A DNA stretch of 36,822 nt from Oscillospiraceae bacterium (GTDB lineage: Bacteria > Bacillota > Clostridia > Oscillospirales > Ruminococcaceae), in contig JAFWEV010000013.1 in NCBI GenBank assembly GCA_017512745.1, forward strand, positions 1-36,822, in the 5' to 3' direction. The translations under genes and the position numbers were made by a program. This document shows positions 1-7,753 of the stretch, in pieces. The notes under the pieces were generated by a model that had not been told where the DNA came from, searched no databases, and saw only the letters and a program-made list of their open reading frames with translations. The first letter of the stretch is position 1. Each line of letters opens with the position of its first letter.

Positions 1-1002
1 CAGCAGAATGAATTTAAGCGGATAGCAGCCGCCGACTGCCGTACCGTTGATTATTATCGCAATGATCCACGCGGCTCTTGATTCGAACTGCATTACCAGT
101 ATTGTTAATATCGCAGACATGAATCCCATGAGAGCGATGAATTTTTCGCGTTTCATGATCCTCGGAACAGCATTCACATAGAGACCGCTCAGGAGACCGC
201 CTATGCTGTATATAGTAATCAGAAGAGAACAGAAGGCGAGCGGGAATACGGTGTCGTTTCTCCTGGTGAGGTAGGTCGGAAGCAGGGTAAGAAAGTAGAA
301 GCACCCGGAGAAGAAGAATGAATAGAGAAGACCCCCGATAACTCTCCGGTTGGCGAATATAGATCCGTAAGGTATCGAATGCTTTGTCTTTCTGACAGGA
401 GAATGCTCAGCCTTAAGGGGAGATTTAAATAGAAAGATAAGAGCCAGGAAAAACAGGCCGATGACAGTTGCAATACCGCCGAAGAGCGTGTATGACGCAT
501 TCCATGTGAAACCGGAGTTGAGGAGCCCGACTGCGATAAGAGGGGCGACCGTCGATCCTGCAGAGTATACCATATGGGTTATTACCAGAGCGGTGGAGCG
601 TCTCTCTCCGAATACGTCGGCCAGATATGATGATGTGAGGGAGTCGAGCAGTATTCCGCACATTCCCGAGAACAGTCTCAGTGCGAGCATGAGCATGAAC
701 GGAGGAATAAGTCCGATGCAGAGGTACATGATACCGTAGACGAATGCTCCGATCCCTATAACTTTGCGCTTGTCGACCTTGTCTCCCCAGAATGTCACGG
801 CAAACATCGCCACGGACTGTCCGAAATTGTCCGCCACGCTCATGTAGGAGACCTGGGTCATGTTTATACCGTATGTGGCGATGATCGCCGGCAGCAGAGT
901 AGAGAATGCGTTGACGACAATGGCAAAGATAGCCATGCCGCCGGCACATGCCAATACGGTATATATAAAATCAGCTTTTTTTGAGATGTTCAGTTTCTTC
1001 AT
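1..1002 (-). CDS. MFS transporter, C-terminus beyond window edge
   Basis: Reading the minus strand from the ATG at 1002 gives an uninterrupted frame of 334 codons that runs off the left edge. The product is strongly hydrophobic with repeated membrane helices, typical of the N-terminal two thirds of a 12-helix major facilitator protein. The short charged loop between helices 2 and 3 (GDKVDKRK) matches the family's conserved loop. It is clearly paralogous to the next gene: both share FSTLLP near residue 35, a DSLT motif followed by an ERR loop, and a Y(S)xG helix. Substrate cannot be told from sequence. A promoter sits at 1044-1073. The Shine-Dalgarno is weak, so the start is chosen by alignment with the paralogue. 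Confidence 0.85.
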   Translation of the reverse strand, partial: MKKLNISKKADFIYTVLACAGGMAIFAIVVNAFSTLLPAIIATYGINMTQVSYMSVADNFGQSVAMFAVTFWGDKVDKRKVIGIGAFVYGIMYLCIGLIPPFMLMLALRLFSGMCGILLDSLTSSYLADVFGERRSTALVITHMVYSAGSTVAPLIAVGLLNSGFTWNASYTLFGGIATVIGLFFLALIFLFKSPLKAEHSPVRKTKHSIPYGSIFANRRVIGGLLYSFFFSGCFYFLTLLPTYLTRRNDTVFPLAFCSLLITIYSIGGLLSGLYVNAVPRIMKREKFIALMGFMSAILTILVMQFESRAAWIIAIIINGTAVGGCYPLKFILL

Positions 1003-1043
1003 ATATAACAAAACCAGATCCTGTTATTAATCCGCTACTCTTA

Positions 1044-1073
1044 ATTATACAAAAACCGGCATAGCGAATTGAA
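1044..1073 (-). promoter_or_regulatory. Probable sigma-A promoter for the first MFS gene
   Basis: On the minus strand TATAAT (1044-1049) lies 18 bases after TTCAAT (1068-1073). The -10 box directly follows the T-run of the terminator hairpin of the upstream MFS gene, so termination and initiation signals are packed into about 45 bases. Confidence 0.5.
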
Positions 1074-1087
1074 TATCCGCGATGCCG
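1051..1087 (-). terminator. Intrinsic terminator after the second MFS gene
   Basis: Minus-strand arms CGGCATCGCG (1078-1087) and CGCTATGCCG (1057-1066) pair with one mismatch around an 11-base loop, followed by GTTTTTG. It lies about 30 bases after the stop of the gene at 1119-2324. Confidence 0.6.
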
Positions 1088-1118
1088 ATAATTTTGAGCT
1101 CAATTTGTTACTCTTGCC

Positions 1119-2324
1119 TTATACAGTCTTTTTTCTTCCGGAATATCCCCAGATAATGAACGCGGAAGCGATCACTATGCACGGGAAATGGACTGCGGTG
1201 GAAGCAAGATATCCGAACTTGTCCGCTATGACTCCGATCAGTCTTGAGAAAACGATATTCCCGGCAGCAACAGCAAGTGAAGTGGCGGAAATGACTGTTG
1301 CGGAAGCTTTGGGGAATTCTTCACACGCCATTATGAATTTCATCGTGTAGTTTGAGCCAACGAGGAATGAATAGATGACGTAAAGAATCACTACCAGATA
1401 TCTGTTTCCGGTGAAGAAAAGAAGTGCTGAGCAAACAAGGGCATTCCCCACAATGGTCGTCAGCGGAATTACGTGCTGAGGCTTGAGTTTATCGGTAAAT
1501 ATGGACAGGGTCATTCTGCTGATGAGGTTTCCTATGGTTCCTGCGGTAAGCATTGCCGATACGAAGACTATCGAGTATCTGGATATATCTTTGCCCTCAA
1601 GATATGTGGGAATGAGAGTGAAGTAATAGTGTGATCCGGCGAAGAAGCTGTAGAACATCAGTGCCCATATTTTCTTCGAGCGTAGCATTTCCTTGTAGGG
1701 AATGACCTTTTTGACCCTTGTGGCTTTCCTTGTTTTTGCTTCCGGCGACTTCACAAATACCGAGATAAGAAGATATGCAGTGCCCATAATGAGGAACGCA
1801 AATCCGAGATATCTGTATGTGGGGGACCAGGTGCCCGTAGTTCTCAGGATGGTCGCTGCGAATGTCGGAGCGAGGAGCATACCGATCGAGTAAATCAGGT
1901 GCATTACCGATATGACCCTTCCTCTGCGCTCTTCGTAAATATCCGACATATATGCCGCGGTTAGACTGTCCAGATATCTGTCTGTCAGTCCGACGCAGAG
2001 CCGCAGTGCCAGGAAAAGAGTGAAAGCGGGAGCTGTGCTCTCCCAGAGAAATGCCGCGCCGTAAAGCAGACATGTCACGATAAGCGAGCCCCTTCTGTCA
2101 AGCCGGTCGGCAGCGAGCATGGAGATCACCATTGCGATGGCGCTTCCTATACTCTCTGCAACGGACAGAAGAGAAGAGTCCGCAAGTGTAAGGTTGTAGG
2201 AACTTATCATAGAAGGCAGCAGTGTTGAGAACACTGCCCCCGACATAGCATATATTACTGAGATGATAAAGCAGTATGCAGTTGCCGTTCTGGCATTGAA
2301 TTTTCTGTATTGCAGTTCGTTCAT
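1119..2324 (-). CDS. MFS transporter
   Basis: A 401-residue integral membrane protein with about 12 predicted helices, a normal length for the major facilitator superfamily. The loop after helix 2 (ADRLDRRG) fits the family motif, and the central cytoplasmic loop is basic (residues about 190-210). The family couples solute movement to ion gradients; the substrate here is unknown. AGAGGT lies 7 bases before the ATG. It has its own promoter (2402-2430), is transcribed divergently from the M23 peptidase gene, and is followed by a terminator and then its paralogue on the same strand. The two proteins align along their length, including the DSLT..Y..D....ERR segment, which indicates a tandem duplication that has since diverged widely. 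Confidence 0.88.
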   Translation of the reverse strand: MNELQYRKFNARTATAYCFIISVIYAMSGAVFSTLLPSMISSYNLTLADSSLLSVAESIGSAIAMVISMLAADRLDRRGSLIVTCLLYGAAFLWESTAPAFTLFLALRLCVGLTDRYLDSLTAAYMSDIYEERRGRVISVMHLIYSIGMLLAPTFAATILRTTGTWSPTYRYLGFAFLIMGTAYLLISVFVKSPEAKTRKATRVKKVIPYKEMLRSKKIWALMFYSFFAGSHYYFTLIPTYLEGKDISRYSIVFVSAMLTAGTIGNLISRMTLSIFTDKLKPQHVIPLTTIVGNALVCSALLFFTGNRYLVVILYVIYSFLVGSNYTMKFIMACEEFPKASATVISATSLAVAAGNIVFSRLIGVIADKFGYLASTAVHFPCIVIASAFIIWGYSGRKKTV

Positions 2325-2401
2325 GAAAGAGACCTCTGAATAATAATGTTTGCGGATATGCGATCATTAAAATAGAAAAAATAGTTAACACGCAATTAAT
2401 T

Positions 2402-2430
2402 ATTATATCTTCAATCCGCGACCCGTGCAA
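2402..2430 (-). promoter_or_regulatory. Sigma-A promoter for MFS gene
   Basis: Minus strand TTGCAC (2425-2430), a 17-base spacer, then TATAAT (2402-2407). This is close to consensus. The leader to the start codon at 2324 is about 70 bases. Confidence 0.65.
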
Positions 2431-2466
2431 CAAAGTCCGGAGTTGTTATGCTCAGCCCCAGTGTAT

Positions 2467-2494
2467 TTGAGACTGTTCATAAAATGCGTATAAT
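2467..2494 (+). promoter_or_regulatory. Sigma-A promoter for M23 peptidase gene
   Basis: TTGAGA (2467-2472), a 16-base spacer and TATAAT (2489-2494), 28 bases before the ATG at 2523. This placement argues that the reading frame upstream of 2523 is not translated. Confidence 0.6.
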
Positions 2495-2522
2495 TGGAGT
2501 ATCAAAACCACAGGGAGATAAC

Positions 2523-3848
2523 ATGAAAAAGGGGATCATTTTCGGAATCATAATCATCGTTCTTGCGCTTGCACTGGCGGGTACCGCTGTATGGCTGCAT
2601 TTTTCCAACCAGGAAAAGATCCGCACCATGACTGTTGAGGCTGCAAACGAACTGCTTGACAGGCAGACTTTGACAGTCGACGGTGTCGCTATAGAACCGA
2701 GAGACCGAATGATCAGTTCCGGAGAGCAGGAGATTACTGCGCTGTCACAGCAGACGGATCCTGAGGTGATCGAGGTCACGGAAATACATGATCTCGGAGT
2801 GAGACTGCCCGAAAACGGAAAGAATGTGAAGATCACCATAAATGACGGTTCGGGTAAACGGGATATCTCTTTGGAGGAACTGTCGGAGTGTTCTCTCAGA
2901 AACGGACTGTATATAGTGGAAATCTCGTGCGATCTCGATGAAAATGTACAGCTGGATGAGAAGAATTCCGCAGTTCTCAGCGGTTATCTTGACTATGTAT
3001 TAAATATAAACGTGAACATCCCGATGACTTTTTCCCTGTCTCAGGATACCGTAAAGCAGGGATCCGCGGTCACTGTTACCGGGCACGGAGTATTTACTGA
3101 CGTTTCCGGACATGTCAATGGGATGGGTGACGATATACACATCGTGGTCGATGAGAGCGGTAATGCTTCCGGAATGATCGGCATTAGCTACAGATGTTCT
3201 CCCGGGACTTATGATTTCGTTATCACAGCGGGAGAAGAGACATTCACATTCCCGATCACAGTCGAAAAAGAGGACTATGAGGTCCAGCACCTCATAATCG
3301 ACGAAACTGTTAGAAGCGAGACGGTTACAAATCAGGATGCTTCGATCCAGTACAGCAATATGCTTGAAGAGGCATATGCCTCTTGGATCCCTCAGAGGTA
3401 TTATGACGACTGCTTTACACAGCCAATCGACGGAACTGTCACGACGCAGTTCGGACTCTACAGATACACTAACGATTACCCGACTCCTTCAAGACATGCG
3501 GGCGTGGATATCGCGAATGCCGAAGGAACCCCGATAAAAGCTGCTGCAAACGGTAAGGCCATAGTGGCGAGATGGCTTACGACTACCGGCTACACGATAG
3601 TTATAGATCACGGCTACGGTGTAAAGACATTCTATTATCATATGTCGGAGATCATGATTGAAGAGGGCTCGTTCGTATATGAAGGAGACTATATAGGAAA
3701 GGTTGGAATGACCGGATATGCCACAGGCCCGCATCTCCATTTCAACCTCATGGTGGGTGAAAACAGCATAGACCCATGGCCGGCATTCGACGGGAGCAGC
3801 GGAATATTCACCCTGCCGGCAAAACAGACGGTACCGGGAGAGAACTGA
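2523..3848 (+). CDS. Membrane-anchored M23 (LytM-type) metallopeptidase
   Basis: A 441-residue protein. One N-terminal membrane helix (about residues 5-25) exports and anchors it. A long extracytoplasmic region of beta-rich character follows (about 40-290). The C-terminal M23 domain (about 300-430) has zinc ligands visible as H325 and D329 (HAGVD) and H406 in HLH (404-406), with H373 as the likely catalytic partner. The family cleaves peptide cross-links in peptidoglycan, and some members only regulate other hydrolases; here the metal set is complete, so an active enzyme is likely. The start at 2523 has AGGGAG seven bases upstream; an in-frame ATG at 2448 lies upstream of the promoter and is rejected. 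The YkgJ-type gene follows after one base. Confidence 0.85.
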   Translation: MKKGIIFGIIIIVLALALAGTAVWLHFSNQEKIRTMTVEAANELLDRQTLTVDGVAIEPRDRMISSGEQEITALSQQTDPEVIEVTEIHDLGVRLPENGKNVKITINDGSGKRDISLEELSECSLRNGLYIVEISCDLDENVQLDEKNSAVLSGYLDYVLNINVNIPMTFSLSQDTVKQGSAVTVTGHGVFTDVSGHVNGMGDDIHIVVDESGNASGMIGISYRCSPGTYDFVITAGEETFTFPITVEKEDYEVQHLIIDETVRSETVTNQDASIQYSNMLEEAYASWIPQRYYDDCFTQPIDGTVTTQFGLYRYTNDYPTPSRHAGVDIANAEGTPIKAAANGKAIVARWLTTTGYTIVIDHGYGVKTFYYHMSEIMIEEGSFVYEGDYIGKVGMTGYATGPHLHFNLMVGENSIDPWPAFDGSSGIFTLPAKQTVPGEN

Positions 3849-3849
3849 G

Positions 3850-4392
3850 TTGGAAGAGAGAGTCAGTTTTACAAGTGAACAGTTCAGGGAATTCTACAGA
3901 CGACTGGACGAAGTTGCTCCGGTGAGTTTCGACTGCGGAATGTTCTGCGGGGCAAGCTGCTGTGATTATGAAGGACCGGGAGGAGAAAATCTGGGACTAT
4001 ATCTGCTTCCGGGAGAAGAGGGAATAAATCCGACGCTCAAGGCTGACGATACATATGATATTGACGGAGAACTGTTCACGTTTGCGAAATGCGTCGGCAC
4101 GTCCACATGCATAAGAGATCTGAGACCTATACAGTGCAGGACATATCCGCTCGTCCCGCACATAGATGCTGACGGTGATCTGAAACTCATATACAATGAT
4201 TCGGAACTCCCATACGGCTGTCCGCTCGTTGAACAGAGGGCGAGACTCAATATAGAGTTTGTGGAGGAGACGACAGCTGTCTGGAAAGAACTTGTCAGGG
4301 ATCCGTCGATCAGAAAATATGTCGAGATATATTCAGTGATGAGAGATGACGATTCCGTGACAGAACCTGAGATAATAGACAACAGAGGTTAA
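3850..4392 (+). CDS. YkgJ-family cysteine-cluster protein
   Basis: A 180-residue cytosolic protein with eight cysteines arranged as in the YkgJ (Fe-S or zinc cluster) family: C29, C33, C37, C38 near the N-terminus, then C81, C87, C96 and C124, with the typical C-R-x-Y-P segment after C96. The biochemical role of the family is not established; metal binding is inferred from the cysteines. The start is TTG at 3850, one base after the peptidase stop, with GGGAGAG eight bases upstream, so the two genes are probably translated from one message. A strong hairpin terminator follows. Confidence 0.75.
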   Translation: MEERVSFTSEQFREFYRRLDEVAPVSFDCGMFCGASCCDYEGPGGENLGLYLLPGEEGINPTLKADDTYDIDGELFTFAKCVGTSTCIRDLRPIQCRTYPLVPHIDADGDLKLIYNDSELPYGCPLVEQRARLNIEFVEETTAVWKELVRDPSIRKYVEIYSVMRDDDSVTEPEIIDNRG

Positions 4393-4404
4393 CAGACAAT
4401 AATA

Positions 4405-4445
4405 AACGCATCGCTGCAGTTTCTTTCTGCAGAGATGCGTTTTTG
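4405..4445. terminator. Intrinsic terminator between convergent genes
   Basis: Arms 4405-4419 and 4427-4441 (15 bases, one mismatch) enclose a short loop and run into TTTTTG on the plus strand. On the minus strand the downstream run is only TATTATT, so it serves the plus-strand operon better. Confidence 0.8.
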
Positions 4446-4457
4446 TTTTCTGTTTGT

Positions 4458-5966
4458 TCAGAATGTATTTGAGGCAGAAGCAAGAACGTGCGGAACGTGT
4501 TTCGCAACATCCGTGGCAGTCATCGAGTAAATGCCGAATTCTTTTTCCGTGTATTTGGAAGCCTCTGTATGAGTGAGTACACCCAGTTTGGCGGCATCTT
4601 CCGCGGGAGCACCGCCGGCTACGAATCCGGCGATAAGACCGGCGAGCAGATCTCCGCTGGCTGCCTTTGCAAGACCGGTACTGCCGCCGAGATCGACGAA
4701 ATTTGTGCAGTTCGGGAGAGCTATGACCGTATTCTCACTCTTGAGAACGGTGATGACGCCTGTAGAGACGGCAAAGTTCTGGGCAGCGGTTATGCGGTCA
4801 TTCAGGATCTCCTTGACAGACAGCCCGGTAAGTCTGGAAAACTCTCCGAGATGAGGAGTGATTATGGTTGATCCCGGTCTTTCGTGCAGGATATTGGGAT
4901 CATCCATTATTGAGTTGAGGGATTCTGCATCCAGTATGAGCGTGCCTTTGAACGTTCTGATAAGTCCCGTCACGATCGACTTTGTTCTCTTTCCGGATTC
5001 CATGCCACAGCCTATGAGGATAGTTGTGGCTTTTGCTATCGATCTTTCAACAGCCTGAACATCCGATATATCCGTGAAAATAGCTTCAGGACACAGAACG
5101 GAAGCGGTATTCAGGGCTTCGGTGTCAGATATTATATCCACAAGTCCCGCACCGGCAAGATATCCGCCCATTGCCGCTATCGAAGCGGCACCTCTGAAAT
5201 GTCTTGATCCGGCGATCATTGTGAGTTTGCCGAATGTGCCTTTATATGAATCCGGCTTTCTTCGCGGAAGCAGTTCTCCGATGAGGCGGCGGTCCATGGT
5301 CCATGTGTTCACGGCTCTAGAAAGCGCTTCGGATGATTGACCGGCATCCGTGGTGAGGATCCGGCCGAAAGCGCTTTTTGAAGTTTTATAGACGGAAGCA
5401 GGTTTTAAACCTATCAGACACACGGTGAGATCCGCTTTGAATGCATTTTCGAGGACAAGTCCGGAATCCGAACACACGCCGCTGGGAACATCTACAGCAA
5501 GCCGTGTGGCGTTGCTGTTGTTGACTACCTGAAAGAGATTGGCGCACGCTTCATCAAGAGGACGCTTATTGCCGATCCCGAAGACGCAGTCCACGACCAT
5601 AGAGGCGTCTCTGATCTCGTTCTTTATCTCCGCGTAATCCGTGCTTACATCAGCGACAGGTATCCCGAGCCTGAGCGTTTCGGAATAGAGCCTGACAGTG
5701 GTTTCGGCCTTGGGTTTTCCCGCACACAGTACGGCTTTGACGGCGACACCCTGTCTTGCGAGAAGGATCGCAAGCGCAAATCCGTCTCCGCCGTTGCCGC
5801 CGGGACCGCACAGTATGAATACAAGCTCTTTTGGAAGCCTGAGCCGATTGATCTCTTCCAGCACGGATTTAGCCGCATTGACAGCCATGTCGATATCCGG
5901 CATCCCCGTTAATTGATTTGTGATCTTCTCAACATTGCGCTGAGCGGGGTCGTTATATATTCTCAT
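4458..5966 (-). CDS. nnr: Bifunctional NAD(P)H-hydrate epimerase / ADP-dependent dehydratase
   Basis: A 502-residue protein that repairs hydrated NAD(P)H. The N-terminal YjeF domain (about 1-215) epimerises the R and S hydrates; its nucleotide loop GPGGNGGDG is at residues 54-62 and the catalytic-type aspartate is D126. The C-terminal ribokinase-like domain (about 225-495) dehydrates the S form using ADP; it shows a GSRHFRGA motif, TPHxGE, and a GDLLAG segment with D439 at the expected catalytic position. The epimerase loop has G57 where most homologues have N. It is encoded 3 bases downstream of acpS, a pairing common in Firmicutes. The two-domain architecture is the usual bacterial form. 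Confidence 0.92.
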   Translation of the reverse strand: MRIYNDPAQRNVEKITNQLTGMPDIDMAVNAAKSVLEEINRLRLPKELVFILCGPGGNGGDGFALAILLARQGVAVKAVLCAGKPKAETTVRLYSETLRLGIPVADVSTDYAEIKNEIRDASMVVDCVFGIGNKRPLDEACANLFQVVNNSNATRLAVDVPSGVCSDSGLVLENAFKADLTVCLIGLKPASVYKTSKSAFGRILTTDAGQSSEALSRAVNTWTMDRRLIGELLPRRKPDSYKGTFGKLTMIAGSRHFRGAASIAAMGGYLAGAGLVDIISDTEALNTASVLCPEAIFTDISDVQAVERSIAKATTILIGCGMESGKRTKSIVTGLIRTFKGTLILDAESLNSIMDDPNILHERPGSTIITPHLGEFSRLTGLSVKEILNDRITAAQNFAVSTGVITVLKSENTVIALPNCTNFVDLGGSTGLAKAASGDLLAGLIAGFVAGGAPAEDAAKLGVLTHTEASKYTEKEFGIYSMTATDVAKHVPHVLASASNTF

Positions 5967-5969
5967 AAG

Positions 5970-6347
5970 TTACTGATCCGCGGATGATTCAAGAACGACT
6001 GAAGCCAAGGCAAGTTTATCGGTGTTGGATATGGTGACGAAAGCCTGAAGTCCGAGATCGTTCATGATCTTTTCCGCTGCTCCTGTAAATTTGAAATAGG
6101 GTTTGCCGAGTTCGTCGCGAAGGACGGATATCTCATGCAGTTCGAATCCGCGGATGCCGGTGCCGAGGGCTTTTGACACAGCCTCCTTGGCCGCAAAGCA
6201 TCCGGACAGCTTTACAGCAGCATCGTTCCTCTTTGAGAAAGCTTCTATCTCTTCCGCAGAAAAGACGTATGAGAGGAAGCCTTTGCGTTTGAGGCTCTTC
6301 TCAATGCGCTCTATCTCTATCATGTCAGTACCGATTCCGTAGATCAT
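5970..6347 (-). CDS. acpS: Holo-[acyl-carrier-protein] synthase
   Basis: A 125-residue protein, the usual length for AcpS, which transfers 4'-phosphopantetheine from CoA to apo-ACP. The signature GTDMIEIERI is at the N-terminus (D8 binds Mg) and FAAKEAVSKAL carries E55. The start at 6347 is preceded by AGGTGGG; an in-frame extension to 6431 is possible but would add 28 residues with no family similarity and would start upstream of the -10 element. It is first in a two-gene unit with nnr and divergent from the pheST T-box leader. Confidence 0.93.
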   Translation of the reverse strand: MIYGIGTDMIEIERIEKSLKRKGFLSYVFSAEEIEAFSKRNDAAVKLSGCFAAKEAVSKALGTGIRGFELHEISVLRDELGKPYFKFTGAAEKIMNDLGLQAFVTISNTDKLALASVVLESSADQ

Positions 6348-6369
6348 TGGTAACCCACCTTTCAGGTTC

Positions 6370-6378
6370 ATTATATCA
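6370..6378 (-). promoter_or_regulatory. Extended -10 promoter for acpS-nnr
   Basis: Minus strand TG-A-TATAAT (TATAAT at 6370-6375, TG at 6377-6378), about 25 bases before the acpS start. No good -35 is seen, which the extended -10 would compensate for. Confidence 0.5.
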
Positions 6379-6396
6379 GTAATTTCACCTGAATTC

Positions 6397-6425
6397 TTGA
6401 AATTGCCGCAATATGGTGATAACAT
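6397..6425 (+). promoter_or_regulatory. Promoter for the pheST leader transcript
   Basis: TTGAAA (6397-6402), 17 bases, TAACAT (6420-6425). It would start the transcript near 6432, just ahead of the T-box stem I. Confidence 0.5.
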
Positions 6426-6439
6426 TGTCACGAAAACGC

Positions 6440-6687
6440 GATGACCGGGAAAAGTAGTAAGAGCTCGGATGTCACAGAGACTCCCATATATGCTGAGATT
6501 GGGAGACGGACACTCTTTATGAAGTTCACCCGCAAGCGGATCCCTTGAAATCTATAAGGACTGTAGAGGGATACGGGATGCTTACGTTATAAAGCGGCGA
6601 GTGTGTTTGCATTTGCGCAGACAAATTACGGGTGGTACCGCGAAGGTTTTACTTCGTCCCGATATGGGACGGAGATTTTTTTATTTG
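6440..6687 (+). promoter_or_regulatory. T-box riboswitch, phenylalanine specifier
   Basis: This leader senses uncharged tRNA-Phe and controls readthrough into pheST. The T-box sequence GGGTGGTACCGCG (within 6628-6642) is an exact match to the conserved antiterminator bulge that pairs with the tRNA acceptor end. Upstream stem I contains a GGGAAAAGTA segment near 6447 and an AGAGA segment near 6475. The specifier triplet is read as TTC at 6525-6527 (context GAAGTTCA), which is a phenylalanine codon and agrees with the downstream genes. A terminator hairpin closes the element (6652-6683). Stem boundaries are by eye. Confidence 0.9.
6652..6683 (+). terminator. T-box attenuator terminator
   Basis: CTTCGTCCC (6652-6660) pairs with GGGACGGAG (6666-6674) around GATAT and is followed by ATTTTTTTA. 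Its 5' side follows directly on the T-box sequence, as expected for mutually exclusive antiterminator and terminator folds. Confidence 0.85.
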
Positions 6688-6699
6688 TGGAGGAAAAGA

Positions 6700-7737
6700 A
6701 TGAAGGAAAAGTTAGCCGCCCTGTTCGAACAGGGCAAAGAGCAGATCCTTTCAGCTAAGAACGAAGCCGATCTGCAGAACATCAAGGCTGCTATCCTCGG
6801 CAAGAAGGGAAGTCTGACGGAGATAATGAAAGAACTTCCGAAACTTCTTCCGGAGGAGAGACGTGACTTCGGTCAGGCAGTAAACAAGGCTAAGAACGAG
6901 CTGAGCGAACTCGTCGAGAAGCACAGGGAGGCACTGAAACTGAAGAGTGCAGAAGTGCCTCAGGATTTTGACGTCACAGTTCCCGGAACAAAGCCTCTTA
7001 AGGGAGGACTTCATCCGATCACTCAGATGTGCTACGACCTCAATGACGCATTCAGATCGATGGGATTTGAGATATTCCAGGGAAATGACATAACGAGCGA
7101 ATTTTCCGCTTTCGACACGCTCAATTTCCCACCAGCCCATCCGGCGAGAGAGAGTATGGACACATACTGGCTTGAGGGACATGATACAGGCGATGCGGAC
7201 AAGAAACTCTGCCTCCGCCCGCACCTAACAGGCGAGAGCGTAAGATATATGAGGACACACAAGCCTCCTTACCGCTTTGTATATCCCGGAAGAGTGTACA
7301 GAAATGAGACGACAGACGCCCGTCATGAGAGAGCGTTCTTCCAGTATGAAGCGCTTATCGTAGACAAAGACCTCACATTCACAGCGGGCAAGGTTATGAT
7401 AAAGAGCATCCTGCAGAAGGTGTTCGGCAAGGATGTCCCGATAAGGATGAGAGCCGGATTTTTCCCGTTCGTCGAACCCGGATTCGAGATCGATATGGAG
7501 TGCCAGGTATGCGGCGGCAAGGGCTGCAGTGTCTGCAAGAATGTTGGATGGATCGAAGTCATGCCGGGCGGCACACCTCATCCGAATGTACTGAGAGCGG
7601 CAGGACTGGATCCTGATGAATATACCGGATTCTATGTCAACATCGGACTCGACAGAATGGTCATGATGAGAAGCGGCGTCGATGATGTCAGACTTTTCCA
7701 CAGCACCGATCTCAGATTCCTTGATCAATTCTGCTGA
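6700..7737 (+). CDS. pheS: Phenylalanyl-tRNA synthetase, alpha subunit
   Basis: A 345-residue catalytic subunit of the alpha2-beta2 PheRS. An N-terminal coiled coil (about 1-85) is followed by the class II catalytic core: motif 2 around GRVYRNETTDARHER, the Phe-pocket strand FPFVEPG, a CxxCGGKGCxVCKNxGW segment and motif 3 near GLDRMVMM. The start at 6700 has GTGGAGG seven bases upstream; the reading frame open from 6601 passes through the T-box and is not used. One oddity: the loop that normally reads GFAFGxG reads GFYVNIG, with Y312 at the position of the pocket alanine (A294 in E. coli), and the normal GxGMVHP reads GGTPHP. The pheT gene follows 16 bases later. Confidence 0.95.
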   Translation: MKEKLAALFEQGKEQILSAKNEADLQNIKAAILGKKGSLTEIMKELPKLLPEERRDFGQAVNKAKNELSELVEKHREALKLKSAEVPQDFDVTVPGTKPLKGGLHPITQMCYDLNDAFRSMGFEIFQGNDITSEFSAFDTLNFPPAHPARESMDTYWLEGHDTGDADKKLCLRPHLTGESVRYMRTHKPPYRFVYPGRVYRNETTDARHERAFFQYEALIVDKDLTFTAGKVMIKSILQKVFGKDVPIRMRAGFFPFVEPGFEIDMECQVCGGKGCSVCKNVGWIEVMPGGTPHPNVLRAAGLDPDEYTGFYVNIGLDRMVMMRSGVDDVRLFHSTDLRFLDQFC

Positions 7738-7753
7738 TAGGGAGGATATATAA

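Noticed and set aside
2448..2522. Upstream ATG for the M23 peptidase
   Set aside because: It lies upstream of the TTGAGA-16-TATAAT promoter, and the membrane helix begins right after the ATG at 2523.
6601..6699. Upstream in-frame start for pheS
   Set aside because: The extension runs through the T-box sequence and its terminator, which are untranslated control elements.
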